Source of the DNA: WO2-35-19 sp964365465
GTDB lineage: Bacteria; Patescibacteriota; Minisyncoccia; Phycocordibacterales; WO2-35-19
DNA length: 6,452 nt
Assembly: GCA_964365465.1 (NCBI GenBank)
Contig: CAYIPT010000028.1
Location: 1-6,452, forward strand
Reading direction: 5' to 3'
In this document: positions 3,346-6,452 of the stretch, piece after piece
Position numbering within the stretch: position 1 is the stretch's first letter
Layout: each line of letters opens with the position of its first letter
Notes under the pieces: generated by a model
Seen by the model: the letters and a program-made list of their open reading frames with translations, nothing else
What the model was told of the DNA's origin: nothing
Databases searched by the model: none
Position numbers and translations under genes: made by a program

Positions 3346-6324
3346 TTAAGCCGCTTTTGCTAAATTTTGGGCTTGAGCTTTAAGTGAGTATCCGACAAGC
3401 CGTCTCATAAATTGGCCCATATTCTCATTATTTTCAAAAGGTTTAACTGCCCCCTTTGTCTGTTCCATAAGTCCGGCCATCTGCTTCAAAAAAGCATTGT
3501 GTCTGCCGGATTTTGATAATTCTTCAACAACATCGGCGGCCAAACCCGATTTGGCTGAATCGCCCGTGTAGTATTCTACTACTTTTTTGGATAGAAGTCC
3601 CGCCATTTTTACCCAATCTTCAGAATTTATCCCGGCCACTTTGCCAAATCCCAAAAAACCGCTTTTTCCGTATATGTTATTGATGCCGTTGGCGACAGCC
3701 GTCTCTGTGTTCTGTCCCGCTGAAACATCTCCCATCATGGTTCGTATCCCCCCTCTTCCTCTGCCTCCCTCCAAAATTTCTAGACGCTGTCTGGCTTCGG
3801 CAATTTCATTTTCAATATTTTGCTGGAGATTTTTTATTTCCGGCATCGGTTCGGGAACTATTGGCGGTTCTGGCGCGGTTTTGGGCATTTCATCAAATTG
3901 TTTTCCCAATTGTCCGCTTTTAATATTAATTTCTTCCATTCTCCTGTTAAATTCCTCTCCGCTTAGGTCCTTATTATTCACGAGTTCGCGTATTTCTTTT
4001 TCTATTTCTTCTCTTTTGTTTATTATTTCATCCAAATTCATCTTTGCGGGAACTGTGGGGACTTCTGTTTGGGCCTTGGGTAATTCAATTGGTTCAAAAC
4101 TTTTTACCGGTTCGCCGCTTTCCAAAATTTCCGGGTGAGTTTCTAGCGAGAGCGCTTCCGGAACTAAAGTTTCCTCTCCCTGCTCGGCAAGAGCCGTTTC
4201 CACCTTCGGTTCAGTAGCCAAAATCTCCGGCGGTTCCGGCACTTCAATGTTTTCTGTTTCAATTTCTGTTTCTGGTTTAGTATTCAAAATATCTGTTACT
4301 TTATCGCTGGTAAGTTTTACATCGGGATTATCATGCAGATAGGTAGCCAACTGGGCACGAGATTCCAAAATGTTTTGCTGTTCATTTTTAGTTAACTCAG
4401 TTGCCCCTTTCAATATTTTCTTGATTTCCTCTGAATCGTTTAGAAGCTTTGACAAATCAATTTCCTGATTTGGTTCAACTTTAACACCAAAATCTGAATC
4501 TGAAATAAAGCCGTATTTTAAGGGATTTTTGACTGCCTTGCCCGTAAAAAAAGCGATTACATTATCTTTCTGGGCTTGATTTAAATCATTAAATTGTTTA
4601 TTTTCTTTAAAACCTTCTTCTATGGCTTTCCAAATGGAATTATTATTGCCTTCCATTTTTATATGTTTCAAATTTTCCGGGTGTTCAAAAAGCTTTTCAG
4701 TAGAAATTTCCGGTGTTTCTGTCGGAAGAGTTTGTTCTAGCGTTGGTTCAATTTCCGTCTGCTCTAACGGTTTAACAGATTGCAATGAGGAGTTAAAACT
4801 TTTCTCTGCCGTTTTGCCCAAATCGTCAATATTGGGTTTGGGTCCGAAATTCGTCGTCCCGCGGCGGCCGAGAAATTGCTGCAAATTCTCACCCTTAAAT
4901 TGGTCCTGTGTTCCAACTTTTGGCCGATTGGTTTGTTCCAAAGCTTTTGATATTCCTCCTCCGGTGCCAGAATATGCCATATGCAAAATTCCTCCCGCAG
5001 CAGAACCGGCTAAAATGCCGCCGCCGATCATCATGGCGGCTTTTCGTTTGGTTATTCTTCCTCTTTCTTTGTCATATTTATCTTTGGCTTTAGTAAATTT
5101 TTTCGTTTTTTCTTCAAGAGACAAGGTTTGATCATTTTTTATTTTTTCAATTTCTTCCTTTTCTTCCTCATCCACTTTCTCAGTTTGTTTAAAATATTTT
5201 TTATCCAATGCCGCCCCAGATCCTGAACCAAAAACTGATGAAACACCTCTAGCGCCCCTATAAGCGACTGCACCCATGGCCGTCAATGCCGCGCCCCCAC
5301 CAACAAATGTGCCTATGCCAACCGCAGTACCGAACAGAGTTGTGTTTACAGCAACTTTTGTCCATTGATTTTGTTTCAAATACCAACTAACGGCCTTTAA
5401 TCCAACGACTGTTCGCAATACTTCTTTGGTTTTATCTTTCCAAGTTTCTTTTCTGTTTGCCTTTAAAGCTTCAAGATACGCATCATTTTCTTTGACTACT
5501 AATTCATTAAATATAAAATCGTTAAGACGCTCTTCCTGTTCTCTGGTGAGAGGCCCTTCGCCGAAACCCAACTTTTCATGGGCATTTTTTCTGACCAAAC
5601 CGGCCGCTCTTTCTTTGTTTTCTGCATATTTTAATTTCAAATCTTCAACGCTAATTCCCGAATCAACACTAAAATTATTTTTTAGGGCTTTGGTTTTGGC
5701 TAAATCATTTCTTAATTCTACAAATTCTTCCCATTCTTCCTGCAAAGATTTTTCCGGAGCAGATTGATCTTCTGGAACATTTTCTTTTTGGACAACAGGT
5801 TCTGGTTCTGGTTTTATCTCAGGAGCAATTTCTTTTTCTGGTTCCTCAGCGGTAATAATTTGTTCTGTCTCTGATTTTTGATTTATAAGCTCTGCCATAT
5901 CTTCAACAGGATGATTATCGGGTTCCAACATGCCGGATTCTGGCATTGAGTCTTCATTAAAAATTGATGTTTTCGGTTCATCTTCCTGCTTATCCGGCGC
6001 AGCTTCGACTGGTTCCGATTCTAATTTGATTTCTTTTGCTAGTTCTACATTTGCAAGAGGAACCCTTGTTATGCCATTTTCGTCTTCCATGGAAACGGAT
6101 TTGTCTATTTCTGAAAATGAAGATATCTTACCCTGTCGCATAATATTGCCCTCATTCCATTGAACCAAATCTCCTATATGGATTATTTCCTTATTTCTAT
6201 CAAGAGCCGAGATACTACTTCCAAGTTTGGTAACTTCACTAAAATTTCTCTGTCTATCTTTTGACCAATTTTCAAATCCTTCTGGAAAATTAACGGTTTC
6301 ACTTTTTGGAGATTCTGGTTCCAT
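3346..6324 (-). CDS. 992-residue multidomain membrane-associated protein of unknown function
   Basis: Not recognised as a named family. In order: residues 45-97, a small beta-rich region (IHIGDLVQW... through VPLANVELA) resembling an SH3-like barrel; 100-195, an acidic Pro/Glu linker; 195-310, charged helices; 323-356 and 429-451, two hydrophobic glycine-rich segments with GxxxG spacing (G332/G336, G338/G342; G436/G440/G444), separated by a Lys/Glu coiled-coil region (380-428); 555-625, a possible diverged, expanded LysM-like module (NSIWKAI near its start, PNQEIDLS near its end); 684-760, another Pro/Glu linker; 765-850, a coiled coil; 860-992, a compact C-terminal region ending KAQAQNLAKAA. 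No N-terminal signal peptide is seen, so the hydrophobic pair probably anchors it in the membrane as a hairpin with both long ends on one side. The ATG at 6324 sits 7 bases after a TATAAT box. Its neighbour is the 99-residue helical protein. Role in the cell envelope is only inferred. Confidence 0.85.
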   Translation of the reverse strand: MEPESPKSETVNFPEGFENWSKDRQRNFSEVTKLGSSISALDRNKEIIHIGDLVQWNEGNIMRQGKISSFSEIDKSVSMEDENGITRVPLANVELAKEIKLESEPVEAAPDKQEDEPKTSIFNEDSMPESGMLEPDNHPVEDMAELINQKSETEQIITAEEPEKEIAPEIKPEPEPVVQKENVPEDQSAPEKSLQEEWEEFVELRNDLAKTKALKNNFSVDSGISVEDLKLKYAENKERAAGLVRKNAHEKLGFGEGPLTREQEERLNDFIFNELVVKENDAYLEALKANRKETWKDKTKEVLRTVVGLKAVSWYLKQNQWTKVAVNTTLFGTAVGIGTFVGGGAALTAMGAVAYRGARGVSSVFGSGSGAALDKKYFKQTEKVDEEEKEEIEKIKNDQTLSLEEKTKKFTKAKDKYDKERGRITKRKAAMMIGGGILAGSAAGGILHMAYSGTGGGISKALEQTNRPKVGTQDQFKGENLQQFLGRRGTTNFGPKPNIDDLGKTAEKSFNSSLQSVKPLEQTEIEPTLEQTLPTETPEISTEKLFEHPENLKHIKMEGNNNSIWKAIEEGFKENKQFNDLNQAQKDNVIAFFTGKAVKNPLKYGFISDSDFGVKVEPNQEIDLSKLLNDSEEIKKILKGATELTKNEQQNILESRAQLATYLHDNPDVKLTSDKVTDILNTKPETEIETENIEVPEPPEILATEPKVETALAEQGEETLVPEALSLETHPEILESGEPVKSFEPIELPKAQTEVPTVPAKMNLDEIINKREEIEKEIRELVNNKDLSGEEFNRRMEEINIKSGQLGKQFDEMPKTAPEPPIVPEPMPEIKNLQQNIENEIAEARQRLEILEGGRGRGGIRTMMGDVSAGQNTETAVANGINNIYGKSGFLGFGKVAGINSEDWVKMAGLLSKKVVEYYTGDSAKSGLAADVVEELSKSGRHNAFLKQMAGLMEQTKGAVKPFENNENMGQFMRRLVGYSLKAQAQNLAKAA

Positions 6325-6331
6325 ATCTAAA

Positions 6332-6337
6332 ATTATA
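6332..6337 (-). promoter_or_regulatory. Consensus -10 box giving a leaderless mRNA
   Basis: A perfect TATAAT on the minus strand ends 7 bases before the ATG of the 992-residue gene, so transcription should begin at or next to the A of that ATG. There is no Shine-Dalgarno site. The -35 region (around 6355-6360) is a poor match, TAGTTT at 17-base spacing, so an activator or another sigma factor cannot be excluded. Confidence 0.55.
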
Positions 6338-6378
6338 CGACAAAGGAGTTTAAAAAACTATATATTATGTGGATTTGA

Positions 6379-6393
6379 CCCCGCTAAGCGGGG
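6379..6393. repeat. GC-rich hairpin beside the right terminal repeat
   Basis: CCCCGCT (6379-6385) and AGCGGGG (6387-6393) are perfect inverted arms around one base; in practice the inner pairs open to make a loop. It lies 4 bases from the 54-bp repeat, mirroring the 8-bp hairpin next to the left copy, although the two hairpin sequences are unrelated. No T-run follows in either direction, so it is not called a terminator. Confidence 0.6.
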
Positions 6394-6397
6394 AGAG

Positions 6398-6451
6398 TGT
6401 CTAAGGTCAGATACATATTGCACTCAATTCTTAATTGGGCGCAAAATGAAA
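6398..6451 (-). repeat. Right copy of 54-bp terminal inverted repeat
   Basis: This is the exact reverse complement of bases 1-54; the last base of the window (6452, A) lies just beyond the shared segment. Read on the plus strand it runs TGTCTAAGGTCAGA, then the imperfect hairpin, and ends GCGCAAAATGAAA. The ATGAAA at the end could be the start of a gene outside the window, for example a transposase, but too little is visible to say so. Confidence 0.9.
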
Positions 6452-6452
6452 A

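Noticed and set aside
3587..5767. Plus-strand frames with Ser/Leu/Phe-rich translations opposite the large gene
   Set aside because: The composition is what Glu/Lys-rich coding sequence gives when read on the opposite strand; no independent evidence of coding.
1..6452. A complete linear plasmid or phage genome with terminal inverted repeats
   Set aside because: The window carries single-copy housekeeping genes (tuf, rpsJ) and no replication, capsid or partition genes; a contig broken at a repeat explains the ends better.

Overview
The window looks like a contig from a bacterium of the Candidate Phyla Radiation (Patescibacteria, Parcubacteria-like). This is an inference. It rests on compact single-strand gene order, mostly A/T-rich leaders without Shine-Dalgarno sites, a diverged ribosomal protein S10 with a lysine-rich extension, a giant Pro/Glu-rich membrane protein paired with a small helical protein, and C-rich hairpin repeats. 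All seven genes supported here lie on the minus strand, so the transcription order runs from high to low coordinates.

Right part (6452 to 3038): a 54-bp repeat and a GC hairpin, then a lone -10 box next to the ATG of a 992-residue protein of unknown function. That protein has acidic Pro/Glu linkers, two glycine-zipper hydrophobic segments, a possible diverged LysM-like module, coiled coils and a conserved-looking C-terminal domain. Eight bases after its stop comes a 99-residue helical protein, possibly DUF5663-like; the two probably form one transcription unit.

Middle part (2984 to 1245): tuf (EF-Tu) followed by rpsJ (ribosomal protein S10), the 3' end of the classical str/S10 arrangement. 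A C-rich hairpin repeat starts at the first base after the TAA of each gene. No rplC follows rpsJ, so the ribosomal cluster stops here.

Left part (1217 to 1): a RelB/DinJ-like antitoxin and a RelE/YafQ-like toxin overlap by ATGA, with a good promoter and a palindrome overlapping the -10 box. A perfect 13-bp inverted repeat follows. Next is an unrecognised 149-residue gene with richer GC content, a TTG start and the only convincing Shine-Dalgarno site in the window. The contig ends in the inverted copy of the same 54-bp repeat found at the right end.

No tRNA, rRNA, CRISPR array or complete insertion sequence was seen. No gap between genes exceeds 300 bases. The most unusual items are the matching inverted ends with an internal fold-back hairpin, the hairpin repeats abutting the stop codons of two essential genes, and the 992-residue protein with its small partner.
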